Source: a virus. From it: a stretch of 27,157 bases of DNA. Below are positions 14,734-21,487 of the stretch, in pieces. The translations under genes and the position numbers were made by a program. Location of the stretch: IMG/VR virus record IMGVR_UViG_3300021960_000412, positions 1 through 27,157 of that record; one strand, written 5' to 3'. The notes under the pieces are model-generated. The model was not told where the DNA came from, searched no databases, and was given only the letters and a program-made list of their open reading frames with translations. How positions within the stretch are numbered: position 1 is the first letter of the stretch; each line of letters opens with the position of its first letter.

Positions 14734-16437
14734 ATGCCTAAATTATTTGGTTTTAAAATCCAAGACTCAGGGGACGATGGATCCAAAAAATCCATCGTCT
14801 CTCCTGTTCCGGAGAATCAAGAAGATTCTTCGGATTTTTACGTGTCTAGTGGATTTTACGGACAGTATGTTGATATTGAGGGTGTATATAAATCGGAGTT
14901 TGATTTAATCAAAAGATATCGTGAAATGGCTCTTCATCCAGAAGTTGATGGAGCAATCGAAGATATTATTAATGAAGCAATTGTTTCTGATCAAAATGAT
15001 TCTCCAGTTCAGATAGATCTCTCAAATACTCCAGCTTCAGACAAATTAAAGTCAATTATTAGAGACGAGTTTAGATATCTTAAAGAAATTCTCGATTTCG
15101 ATAAGAGATGTCATGAGATTCTAAGAAATTGGTATGTTGATGGAAGAATCTACTATCATAAAGTTATTGATTTAGAAAGACCACAGGAAGGGATCAAAGA
15201 ACTGAGATATATTGATCCCATGAAGATCAAACTTGTAAGAAAAATTAAGAAAGATAAAAACCAATTAAATCCTGCTTTTTCAATAAGTGGAAATGGCAAC
15301 GGCACTGGATCACTTTCAAGTCCAGAAGTAGAAGAATTTTACGAATATAATCCAAATCTAAGAGGAGGCGCAGTAAATGTCTCGCAATTCAAAACTGGAC
15401 TTGGTGGTGCTGCAAGAATTTCAAAAGATGCAATCACCTATGTCCATTCTGGTTTGGTAGATAGAAATAAACAGTGTGTTCTCTCATATCTCCATAAAGC
15501 AATTAAAGCACTCAATCAACTTCGCATGATTGAGGATTCTCTCGTTATCTACAGACTTTCAAGAGCTCCAGAACGTAGAATTTTCTATATTGATGTTGGC
15601 AATCTTCCAAAGATTAAAGCGGAACAATATCTCCGTGATGTCATGACTCGTTATCGTAACAAGTTAGTTTACGATGCGAACACTGGTGAGATTCGTGATG
15701 ATAAAAAAATGATGTCCATGTTGGAAGACTTCTGGCTTCCAAGAAGAGAGGGTGGTAGAGGAACCGAAATCTCCACACTTCCTGGTGGACAAAATCTTGG
15801 GGAACTTGCTGATGTTGAATACTTCCAAAAGAAACTTCTCAGAGCTCTCGGTGTTCCCGAATCACGTTTAGGTGGCAATGGTGGTTTCAATCTTGGTCGT
15901 TCTTCCGAAATTCTAAGAGACGAAATCAAGTTTACCAAGTTTGTCGGTAGAATGAGAAAGAGATTCTCACATCTCTTCATGGATATGTTGAAGACTCAAC
16001 TTATTCTCAAGAACATCGTTACACCAGAAGATTGGAAAGTTCTTTCAGATCACATTCAGTTTGACTTTGTTTACGATAATCACTTTGCAGAACTTAAAGA
16101 AGCAGAACTAATCCAGAATAGACTTGGTGTTCTTGCTGCTGCAGAACCTTATGTTGGAAAATATTTCTCAGTCGATTACATCAGAAGAAATGTTCTTAAG
16201 CAAACTGATTTGGAGATTGTAGAAATTGATGAAAGAATTGCTTTTGAACAAGAAACTGGAATCATTCCACCACCAGTAGATCCAAATACAGGATTGCCAG
16301 TTGGTGAAGAACCTCCCGCAGAACAACCTGTAATGGGAGAAGTTCCTATGAATCCGGAAGTAGACTCTTCTGAAGTTCAAATGGAACCAACTGAAGAAAT
16401 GCCAAAACTCAAGATGCCAAAGGGTGGCAAGATCTAA
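14734..16437 (+). CDS. gp20: Portal vertex protein gp20
   Basis: A 567-residue portal protein. Recognisable portal features are Y-R-E-M-A-L-H-P-E-V-D-G-A-I-E-D-I-I-N-E (62-81), the long region from S-G-L-V-D-R-N (about 237) through R-A-P-E-R-R-I-F-Y-I-D-V-G-N-L-P, and the C-side block L-P-G-G-Q-N-L-G-E then L-G-V-P-E-S-R-L (about 372). These are the stretches used for g20 PCR surveys of cyanophages. Portal dodecamers sit at one vertex, start prohead assembly, and are the channel for gp17-driven packaging. The C-terminal ~60 residues are Pro/Glu-rich and low complexity. T4 gp20 is 524 residues. Confidence 0.95.
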   Translation: MPKLFGFKIQDSGDDGSKKSIVSPVPENQEDSSDFYVSSGFYGQYVDIEGVYKSEFDLIKRYREMALHPEVDGAIEDIINEAIVSDQNDSPVQIDLSNTPASDKLKSIIRDEFRYLKEILDFDKRCHEILRNWYVDGRIYYHKVIDLERPQEGIKELRYIDPMKIKLVRKIKKDKNQLNPAFSISGNGNGTGSLSSPEVEEFYEYNPNLRGGAVNVSQFKTGLGGAARISKDAITYVHSGLVDRNKQCVLSYLHKAIKALNQLRMIEDSLVIYRLSRAPERRIFYIDVGNLPKIKAEQYLRDVMTRYRNKLVYDANTGEIRDDKKMMSMLEDFWLPRREGGRGTEISTLPGGQNLGELADVEYFQKKLLRALGVPESRLGGNGGFNLGRSSEILRDEIKFTKFVGRMRKRFSHLFMDMLKTQLILKNIVTPEDWKVLSDHIQFDFVYDNHFAELKEAELIQNRLGVLAAAEPYVGKYFSVDYIRRNVLKQTDLEIVEIDERIAFEQETGIIPPPVDPNTGLPVGEEPPAEQPVMGEVPMNPEVDSSEVQMEPTEEMPKLKMPKGGKI

Positions 16438-16443
16438 TAAATA
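16436..16443 (+). promoter_or_regulatory. T4-type late promoter (AATAAATA) for gp67
   Basis: AATAAATA spans the last bases of the gp20 stop region and is 38 bases upstream of ATG 16474. The motif continues as a second overlapping AATAAAT. Confidence 0.65.
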
Positions 16444-16473
16444 AATTTAAACAAACTTTGAAATTACGAAAAC

Positions 16474-16689
16474 ATGGATGATCTAATTAACATGATGGTT
16501 TCCGATGCATCTGCATCAGAGATCAGCGACAAGATTAAAGAAATTTTGATGCAAAAATCTGCAGAAAATATTGAAGCGGTTAGACCAGTAGTAGCAGCTT
16601 CAATGTTCAAACAGCCAGAAGATTCCGAAGAAACTGAAGTTGATTCGGAAACTGATGAGAACACCGAAGAGGAAGAAGATCAGGAATAA
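16474..16689 (+). CDS. gp67: Prohead core protein gp67-like (71 aa)
   Basis: A small, very acidic protein in the exact T4 position of gene 67, between portal gp20 and protease gp21. The N-terminal half is helical (M-D-D-L-I-N-M-M, S-A-E-N-I-E-A-V-R-P-V-V-A-A-S-M); the C-terminal ~25 residues are nearly all Glu, Asp, Ser and Thr. T4 gp67 (80 residues) has the same design: a helical start and an acidic tail. It is a scaffold core component cut to internal peptides by gp21. A possible gp21 site of the (L/I)-x-E type occurs at I-K-E. Sequence identity to T4 is low, so the call leans on position and composition. Confidence 0.75.
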   Translation: MDDLINMMVSDASASEISDKIKEILMQKSAENIEAVRPVVAASMFKQPEDSEETEVDSETDENTEEEEDQE

Positions 16690-16694
16690 TAAAA

Positions 16695-16964
16695 ATGACC
16701 TACATTCGACACGATTCAGATAATAATCCAGTTTCACCTCAACCAGGATTTACTACCGTAACTACGTTTGGTGGAACTGAAGGATGGTCTACTGTTACAC
16801 ATGAAGACTTTAATTCCGATTATGTAGCGTATACCTATAATAGTCCTGCCGGAATCGGAACTAGAACACCAGCATCATACCAAAGACACGATGCAAATAA
16901 TAATCCAGTTGGTGTAGGTACATATCAAAGACACGACTCGGATAATAATCCTATCCTTGCGTAA
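16695..16964 (+). CDS. Unknown triple-repeat protein (89 aa), RHD-NNP motif
   Basis: Not recognised. The ORF starts five bases after gp67 and is closed before the gp21 promoter, in the place T4 uses for gene 68, but it does not resemble gp68. Its striking feature is three copies of (T/S)-Y-(I/Q)-R-H-D-x-(D/N)-N-N-P-(V/I): one at the N-terminus (bases 16698-16733) and two close together at the C-terminus (16875-16910 and 16920-16955). The copies flank a Thr/Gly/Tyr-rich middle of about 45 residues. There is no signal peptide, membrane segment or cysteine. The regular repeats suggest short beta hairpins or a binding tag. Expression with the head genes makes a prohead or capsid-associated role the simplest inference. 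Confidence 0.7.
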   Translation: MTYIRHDSDNNPVSPQPGFTTVTTFGGTEGWSTVTHEDFNSDYVAYTYNSPAGIGTRTPASYQRHDANNNPVGVGTYQRHDSDNNPILA

Positions 16965-16973
16965 CTTCTTTTT

Positions 16974-16981
16974 AATAAATA
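16974..16981 (+). promoter_or_regulatory. T4-type late promoter (AATAAATA) for gp21
   Basis: AATAAATA in the short gap after the repeat protein, 34 bases upstream of the gp21 ATG at 17008. Confidence 0.65.
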
Positions 16982-17007
16982 TATTATAAGCAAAGTATAA
17001 TAGTGTG

Positions 17008-17658
17008 ATGAAACTAATTACAGAAGAAGTAACAAACGTACAAATTATCACCGAAGGTGAAGGTGCTAATAAGAAGTTGTACATCGAAGGTGTATTTCTT
17101 CAGGGAGAGATTAAAAACCGTAATGGTAGAATGTATCCCATTCAAACTCTTGCTCGTGAAGTAAGTCGTTATAATGAAAATTTTGTTGCTAAAGGTCGTG
17201 CTCTTGGTGAACTAGGTCATCCAGATGGACCTACTGTTAATCTTGATCGTGTATCTCATAAGATTACTTCTCTCGTTCAAGAGGGAAATAATTTTAAAGG
17301 AAAAGCACAAATCCTCAACACCCCAATGGGTAAGATTGCATCTTCCCTTCTTGATGAAGGTGTAATGCTTGGTGTTTCTTCTCGTGGTGTTGGATCTTTA
17401 ATGACCACAAATGAGGGTCATAAAGTTGTTGGTGAAGATTTCATGTTAGCAACTGCTGCTGATATCGTTGCCGATCCTTCTGCTCCTGATGCTTTTGTTT
17501 CAGGAATTATGGAAGGAAAAGAGTGGGTTTGGGATGGAGGAATTCTCCGTGAACAACTCGCAGAAAAAACTCAAAAGAGAATTAACACTCTTGTTGATCA
17601 GAAAAGACTTGATGAACAGAAATTAAATCTGTTCCAAGAGTTTCTATCAAATCTTTAA
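17008..17658 (+). CDS. gp21: Prohead core scaffold protease gp21
   Basis: A 216-residue serine protease of the T4 gp21/herpesvirus assemblin group. Conserved segments are R-N-G-R-M-Y-P (38-44), G-E-L-G-H-P (67-72, likely catalytic His71), L-D-R-V-S-H-K-I (79-86), and G-V-S-S-R-G-V-G-S (122-130, nucleophile Ser124 or Ser125). D-I-V-A-D-P-S-A-P (152-160) is typical of the family. Within the prohead it cuts scaffold and capsid proteins after (L/I)-x-E. T4 gp21 is 212 residues. A GTG directly precedes the ATG (17005); I chose ATG 17008. The C-terminal helix may be removed by self-processing. Confidence 0.93.
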   Translation: MKLITEEVTNVQIITEGEGANKKLYIEGVFLQGEIKNRNGRMYPIQTLAREVSRYNENFVAKGRALGELGHPDGPTVNLDRVSHKITSLVQEGNNFKGKAQILNTPMGKIASSLLDEGVMLGVSSRGVGSLMTTNEGHKVVGEDFMLATAADIVADPSAPDAFVSGIMEGKEWVWDGGILREQLAEKTQKRINTLVDQKRLDEQKLNLFQEFLSNL

Positions 17659-17660
17659 TT

Positions 17661-17668
17661 TATAAATA
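17661..17668 (+). promoter_or_regulatory. T4-type late promoter (TATAAATA) for gp22
   Basis: Perfect TATAAATA two bases after the gp21 stop and 44 bases upstream of the gp22 ATG; a second AAATA follows in phase. Confidence 0.75.
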
Positions 17669-17704
17669 AATACAGATTATACTAAAGGTAATCGGAGAGT
17701 ACAA

Positions 17705-18862
17705 ATGTCCCGTGGTAAAAATTTACAAGAAATGGAAGTAGGCACAACACAATCCAAAACCGCTGTTAATGCTGGTGCAAAAGCTGGTGAACCAATGGTA
17801 AAACCATCTGGTGCTCAGATTGAAGACCTCGGCGGTCCTACTCCAGAAAATAGCAAGCCAGATGATAACAGCAATATGCTGAAAACACCTGGCGCATCAC
17901 TTAAGCAAGTTAAGGATGTAGTAAATGCTAAAGCGAAACCTGCAGAGGCAATGCCTGCTGGTTTGAAAGAAGAGGAAGCCGAGGTTGAGATTGAAGACGA
18001 CCAGGAAGTTGTTGCTGAATCCGAAGAGGAAGTAACAGAAGAGGAAGTTGTTTCTGAAGAAGAAACCACAGAATCTGAGGTTGTTTCCGAAGAAGAGACC
18101 ACGGAAGAAGAAGTAGTAGAAGAGTCCAACATTGACGCAATCATTGAAGAGGATGTAAATGCTCTTCTAGGTGGCGAAGAACTCTCCGAAGAATTTAGAG
18201 AGAAGGCAAAACTCGTATTCGAGGCTGCTCTTCACTCTAAAACCAAAGAAATTCAATCTACTCTAGAAGAGCACTATGCTGCTGCTCTTGCAGAGGAAGT
18301 TGAAGAAATCAAAGTAGAACTAACCGAGCGTGTTGACTCATACCTAGAGTATGTTGCATCCGAGTGGTTAGAAGAAAATGCACTTGCTGTTGAAGCAGGT
18401 CTTAAGACTGAAATTACCGAGTCCTTCATCGCTGGTATGAAGGGTCTTTTTGAAGAACATTATGTATCAATGCCTGAAGAGAAATATGATGTGCTTGAGA
18501 GCATGGTAGAAAAACTTGATGATATGGAGACTAAACTCAACGAGCAAATTCAGAAGAATATTGCTCTAAACGCGAAACTTGCAGAGTCTGCCGCTGACAG
18601 AATCTTCAACCAAGTTTCCGAAGGTCTCGCTCTATCCCAAAAGGATAAGCTTGCATCCCTCGTAGAAAGTGTTGAGTTTGAGAGTGAAGATGACTATTAC
18701 CAGAAACTGGTAACTCTAAGGAAGTCTTACTTCCCAGAGCACGCTGGTACTCCAGCTGACGAAACGGAAAATCTATCAGAAGAAGCGAATTTCCAGGAAG
18801 AGACTCGTTCTCATTCTATGGACGCTTATTTAAGAGCGCTTTCCAACGTTGCTAAAAAGTGA
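17705..18862 (+). CDS. gp22: Prohead core scaffold protein gp22
   Basis: A 385-residue, very acidic, helical protein between protease gp21 and capsid gp23, the T4 order. Residues 88-150 are almost all Glu, Val, Ser and Thr and include an 11-residue tandem repeat. Residues 150-320 are long coiled-coil-like helices (L-E-E-H-Y, L-T-E-R-V-D-S-Y-L-E-Y-V, L-E-S-M-V-E-K-L-D-D-M-E). The end is conserved (M-D-A-Y-L-R-A-L-S). gp22 forms the core on which gp23 assembles and is degraded by gp21; many (L/I)-x-E sites are present. T4 gp22 is 269 residues, the difference being mostly the N-terminal low-complexity part. Ribosome site CGGAGAG precedes the start. Confidence 0.9.
   Translation: MSRGKNLQEMEVGTTQSKTAVNAGAKAGEPMVKPSGAQIEDLGGPTPENSKPDDNSNMLKTPGASLKQVKDVVNAKAKPAEAMPAGLKEEEAEVEIEDDQEVVAESEEEVTEEEVVSEEETTESEVVSEEETTEEEVVEESNIDAIIEEDVNALLGGEELSEEFREKAKLVFEAALHSKTKEIQSTLEEHYAAALAEEVEEIKVELTERVDSYLEYVASEWLEENALAVEAGLKTEITESFIAGMKGLFEEHYVSMPEEKYDVLESMVEKLDDMETKLNEQIQKNIALNAKLAESAADRIFNQVSEGLALSQKDKLASLVESVEFESEDDYYQKLVTLRKSYFPEHAGTPADETENLSEEANFQEETRSHSMDAYLRALSNVAKK
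18044..18109 (+). repeat. Tandem 33-bp repeat within gp22 (two copies)
   Basis: 18044-18076 and 18077-18109 encode E-V-V-S-E-E-E-T-T-E-(S/E) twice, with mostly third-position differences. The next bases begin a partial third copy (E-V-V). Confidence 0.85.
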
Positions 18863-18867
18863 TTTTT

Positions 18868-18875
18868 AGATAATA
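18868..18875 (+). promoter_or_regulatory. Possible degenerate late promoter (AGATAATA) for gp23
   Basis: The only late-like box in the 57-base gap before gp23, 52 bases upstream of its start. Two mismatches to TATAAATA. gp23 may instead depend mainly on read-through from the gp22 promoter. Confidence 0.25.
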
Positions 18876-18919
18876 CTCAAACCGCAGATTAACAACACTT
18901 AAAGAGGTATCAAAGAAAA

Positions 18920-20290
18920 ATGGAAGGAACTAACACCCAACAATTAATGGAGAAGTGGGCTCCAGTTCTAGACTTCGAAGGTCTAGGATCTATTAAGGAT
19001 GCACACAGAAGAGCTGTAACCGCTCAACTCCTAGAGAACCAAGAGAGAGAAGCACAAGAGCAAGCTTCTTTCCTAGGAGAGGCTGCACCAGTTAACTCTG
19101 GACATGCCCCTGCTGGTGCTGGCGTAGCTGGATTCGATCCAGTTCTAATCAGCCTAATTCGTCGTGCAATGCCTAACCTCATTGCTTATGACGTTTGTGG
19201 CGTTCAACCAATGAGTGGTCCTACTGGACTAATCTTCGCAATGCGCTCCCGCAGAGACTCCCAGACCGGAGACGAGACTTTCTACGATGAAGTAGATTCT
19301 GCATTCTCTGCTCAGAACAACAGCCGTAACCTAACCGGTGGATTCACCGCTTCTGCTGTTGGTATGGGTACAACCACTCAGGCTGGATCCAACCCTAGCG
19401 TTCTAAACCCAACTGGTTCTGCTGATCAGACCGCTTACAACGTTGGTCAGGGTATGACCACCGCTGAGGCTGAGGCACTCGGAGATGGTGGTGCTAATGC
19501 TTTCAACCAGATGGCATTCAGCATCGAGAAGGTAACCGTAACTGCAAAGTCACGTGCCCTCAAGGCTGAGTACTCCCTAGAGCTCGCTCAAGACCTCAAG
19601 GCAATCCACGGTCTAAACGCCGAGGCTGAACTCGCAAACATTCTCTCCACCGAGATTCTTGCTGAGATCAACCGCGAAGTTATCAGAACCATCTACAAGA
19701 CTGCTGAGCAGGGTGCTGTATCAAACGTTGCTAACGCTGGTACATTCGACCTCGACGTTGACTCCAACGGTCGTTGGTCTGTTGAGAAGTTCAAGGGACT
19801 TCTATTCCAAATCGAGCGCGACGCTAACGCGATTGCACAAAGAACTCGTAGAGGAAAGGGCAACACCATCATCTGCTCTGCAGACGTTGCTTCCGCTCTA
19901 ACCATGGCTGGTGTACTTGATTACACCCCAGCACTCAACGCTAACCTAAACGTTGATGACACCGGTAACACCTTCGCAGGTGTACTCCAAGGTAAGTATC
20001 GTGTATACATCGATCCTTATGCTGCTAACGTAGATGCTTCCAACCAGTACTACGTTGTAGGTTATAAGGGATCCAGCGCTTATGACGCAGGTCTCTTCTA
20101 CTGCCCATATGTACCTCTCCAGATGGTACGTGCCGTTGGTCAGGACACCTTCCAGCCTAAGATCGGATTCAAGACCCGTTACGGTATCGTTGCAAACCCA
20201 TTTGCAGAAGGAACCAACGCTGGTCTCGGTGCTCTAACCGTAAACGCAAACCGTTACTACAGAAGAGTAAAGGTTGCAAACCTAATGTGA
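18920..20290 (+). CDS. gp23: Major capsid protein gp23
   Basis: A 456-residue HK97-fold major capsid protein of the cyanophage T4-like type. The N-terminus (L-M-E-K-W-A-P-V-L-D, A-H-R-R-A-V-T-A-Q-L-L-E-N-Q) is the delta domain removed by gp21; F-L-G-E (51-54) fits the (L/I)-x-E site, giving a mature start at A55. The mature part opens with D-P-V-L-I-S-L-I-R-R-A-M-P-N-L-I-A-Y-D and M-S-G-P-T-G-L-I-F-A-M-R-S-R, and ends with F-K-T-R-Y-G-I-V-A-N-P-F. T4 gp23 is 521 residues. Codons are unusually rich in C-ended synonyms compared with the neighbours, as expected for the most abundant phage protein. No gp24 vertex paralogue follows. Ribosome site AGAGGT; strong terminator downstream. Confidence 0.96.
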   Translation: MEGTNTQQLMEKWAPVLDFEGLGSIKDAHRRAVTAQLLENQEREAQEQASFLGEAAPVNSGHAPAGAGVAGFDPVLISLIRRAMPNLIAYDVCGVQPMSGPTGLIFAMRSRRDSQTGDETFYDEVDSAFSAQNNSRNLTGGFTASAVGMGTTTQAGSNPSVLNPTGSADQTAYNVGQGMTTAEAEALGDGGANAFNQMAFSIEKVTVTAKSRALKAEYSLELAQDLKAIHGLNAEAELANILSTEILAEINREVIRTIYKTAEQGAVSNVANAGTFDLDVDSNGRWSVEKFKGLLFQIERDANAIAQRTRRGKGNTIICSADVASALTMAGVLDYTPALNANLNVDDTGNTFAGVLQGKYRVYIDPYAANVDASNQYYVVGYKGSSAYDAGLFYCPYVPLQMVRAVGQDTFQPKIGFKTRYGIVANPFAEGTNAGLGALTVNANRYYRRVKVANLM

Positions 20291-20312
20291 TCCATAGTTC
20301 ACATAAAAACCA

Positions 20313-20340
20313 AGAGACTCCTTCGGGGGTCTCTTTTTTT
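20313..20340 (+). terminator. Strong rho-independent terminator after gp23
   Basis: A 9-bp stem pairs 20313-20321 with 20326-20334 (one T-G wobble) around a TTCG tetraloop, followed by T to 20340. It closes the capsid transcription unit, 22 bases after the gp23 stop. Confidence 0.92.
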
Positions 20341-20342
20341 GT

Positions 20343-20349
20343 CTAAATA
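20343..20349 (+). promoter_or_regulatory. Possible late promoter variant (CTAAATA)
   Basis: CTAAATA directly after the gp23 terminator, 30 bases upstream of ATG 20373. It would restart transcription for the small gene and gp3. Same variant as before gp15, the 788-aa gene and gp18. Confidence 0.4.
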
Positions 20350-20372
20350 AAATATCGGATTAAGTTTGAAAA

Positions 20373-20531
20373 ATGAAACCATCCCCAAGACAAACTAAAG
20401 AAATTCATGAAAACTACGAAAAAGTAGTTGACCATCTAATTAATGAAGGTTATGCAGAAGACAAAGAATCTGCAGATCACATCATTACTGGTATGAGTGA
20501 AGCTTGGTTTAACATGATTGTTTCTGAATGA
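20373..20531 (+). CDS. Small conserved cyanophage protein (52 aa)
   Basis: ATG 20373 to TGA 20529-20531 encodes 52 residues, predicted as two or three helices: H-E-N-Y-E-K-V-V-D-H-L-I-N-E-G-Y-A, then E-S-A-D-H-I-I, then G-M-S-E-A-W-F. The pattern hydrophobic helix / G-(Y/F)-A / S-A / M-S-E-x-W resembles short conserved proteins that I associate with cyanophages and their hosts, with no assigned function. It begins after the gp23 terminator and ends four bases before the gp3 start, which supports expression with gp3. No catalytic or metal motif is present. Confidence 0.7.
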   Translation: MKPSPRQTKEIHENYEKVVDHLINEGYAEDKESADHIITGMSEAWFNMIVSE

Positions 20532-20535
20532 AAAT

Positions 20536-21069
20536 ATGAGCGCATTTGATAAACAAATTGCAAATAGAAATTTTCTTACCCCTCTTGGATTTAAGTTTAA
20601 TCTAACAAGAGCTCCTAAAGTTGATTTCTTTTCTAATTCTGCAAACATTCCCGGCATAAATCTTGGTGCAGCCATCCAACCAACATATCTGAAGGATATT
20701 CCGATTCCTGGAGATAAATTGGTTTTTGATGATTTCACTATGAGATTTAATGTGGATGAAAATCTTGAAAACTATACTATCGTTCAAAACTGGATGAGAG
20801 GTCTTGGTTATCCAGAAAGTGTTTACGAATACATAGAGTGGAAGGATAGTGATCCAAATAATCCAGGACAAGATCCAAATATTTCCGATGGAACTCTAAT
20901 CATATACAACAGTAATTTTCAACCATCAACGATGGTAAAGTTCCAAGGACTATTTCCAGTTTCTCTATCAAGTATAGAATTTGACGCTTCTGACACAGAT
21001 GTACAATACGTTACCGCATCTGTAACTTTTAAGTATGCTCTTTATAAAATCGCTAATTATGAATCTTGA
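20536..21069 (+). CDS. gp3: Tail terminator / tail completion protein gp3
   Basis: Start ATG 20536 (M-S-A-F-D-K-Q-I) gives 177 residues, close to T4 gp3 (176). The frame is open to an upstream TTG, but that would overlap the previous gene. In T4-like cyanophages gp3 lies after gp23 and before uvsY, as here. In T4, gp3 caps the tail tube and helps fix the sheath. Residues 36-84 parallel tube protein gp19: A-N-I-P-G-I-N-L-G, then P-G-D-K, F-D-D-F-T-M and Q-N-W-M, spaced as in gp19. That supports a tube-like fold at the tail end. A second tube-like protein is the alternative reading. It overlaps uvsY by 11 bases. Confidence 0.8.
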   Translation: MSAFDKQIANRNFLTPLGFKFNLTRAPKVDFFSNSANIPGINLGAAIQPTYLKDIPIPGDKLVFDDFTMRFNVDENLENYTIVQNWMRGLGYPESVYEYIEWKDSDPNNPGQDPNISDGTLIIYNSNFQPSTMVKFQGLFPVSLSSIEFDASDTDVQYVTASVTFKYALYKIANYES

Positions 21070-21487
21070 TGAAATTCAAAGACTTTGGGAAGAAGACTCA
21101 AAAATTGATGAAGACAATCTCCACACAGAATCAGTAAAGATTCCCAGTCTTCACGCAAAATACTACAAGTTGTTCAACAATATCCTGACTCTTAAAAAGG
21201 CTCAGGAAAACAAATATAAGATTTTAAAAAAAGAAAAGTGGCAATATTACTCTGGAAAGGCAGAACCAGATGTTTATATTGAAAAACCCTTTGATCATAA
21301 AGTTCTCAAGAATGATCTAGACAAATATCTGGACGCAGATGAAGATCTAATCAAGTGCCAGACTAAAATCGAATACTACCAGATGATGTTGAACTATCTG
21401 GACAGCATTATCAAAACTATATTAAATAGAACATACCAGTTGAAAAATGCCATTGAGTGGCAGAAATTTATTAGAGGTTATGACTGA
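21059..21487 (+). CDS. uvsY: Recombination mediator UvsY
   Basis: ATG 21059 gives 142 residues (T4 UvsY 137). The opening (N-L-D-E-I-Q-R-L-W-E-E-D), P-S-L-H-A-K-Y-Y-K-L (25-34), W-Q-Y-Y-S-G-K-A (near 60) and the C-terminal helices with Y-Q-M-M-L-N-Y-L-D-S-I and I-E-W-Q-K-F-I match UvsY. UvsY loads recombinase UvsX on ssDNA coated with gp32, and is needed for recombination-dependent replication. The gene overlaps gp3 (11 bases) and uvsW (8 bases), so translation of the three is linked. The reading frame allows a start at 21035, but that would lengthen the overlap with gp3 and add residues unlike the family. Confidence 0.88.
   Translation: MNLDEIQRLWEEDSKIDEDNLHTESVKIPSLHAKYYKLFNNILTLKKAQENKYKILKKEKWQYYSGKAEPDVYIEKPFDHKVLKNDLDKYLDADEDLIKCQTKIEYYQMMLNYLDSIIKTILNRTYQLKNAIEWQKFIRGYD

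Noticed and set aside
17815-18144. Minus-strand ORF rich in Ser/Thr opposite gp22
   Set aside because: It mirrors the Glu-rich repeat codons of gp22 and has no independent ribosome site or family features.
21447-21479. Upstream in-frame starts for uvsW (21447), uvsY (21035) and gp3 (20518)
   Set aside because: They lengthen overlaps with the previous genes and add residues unlike the families; the chosen starts give family-typical lengths.
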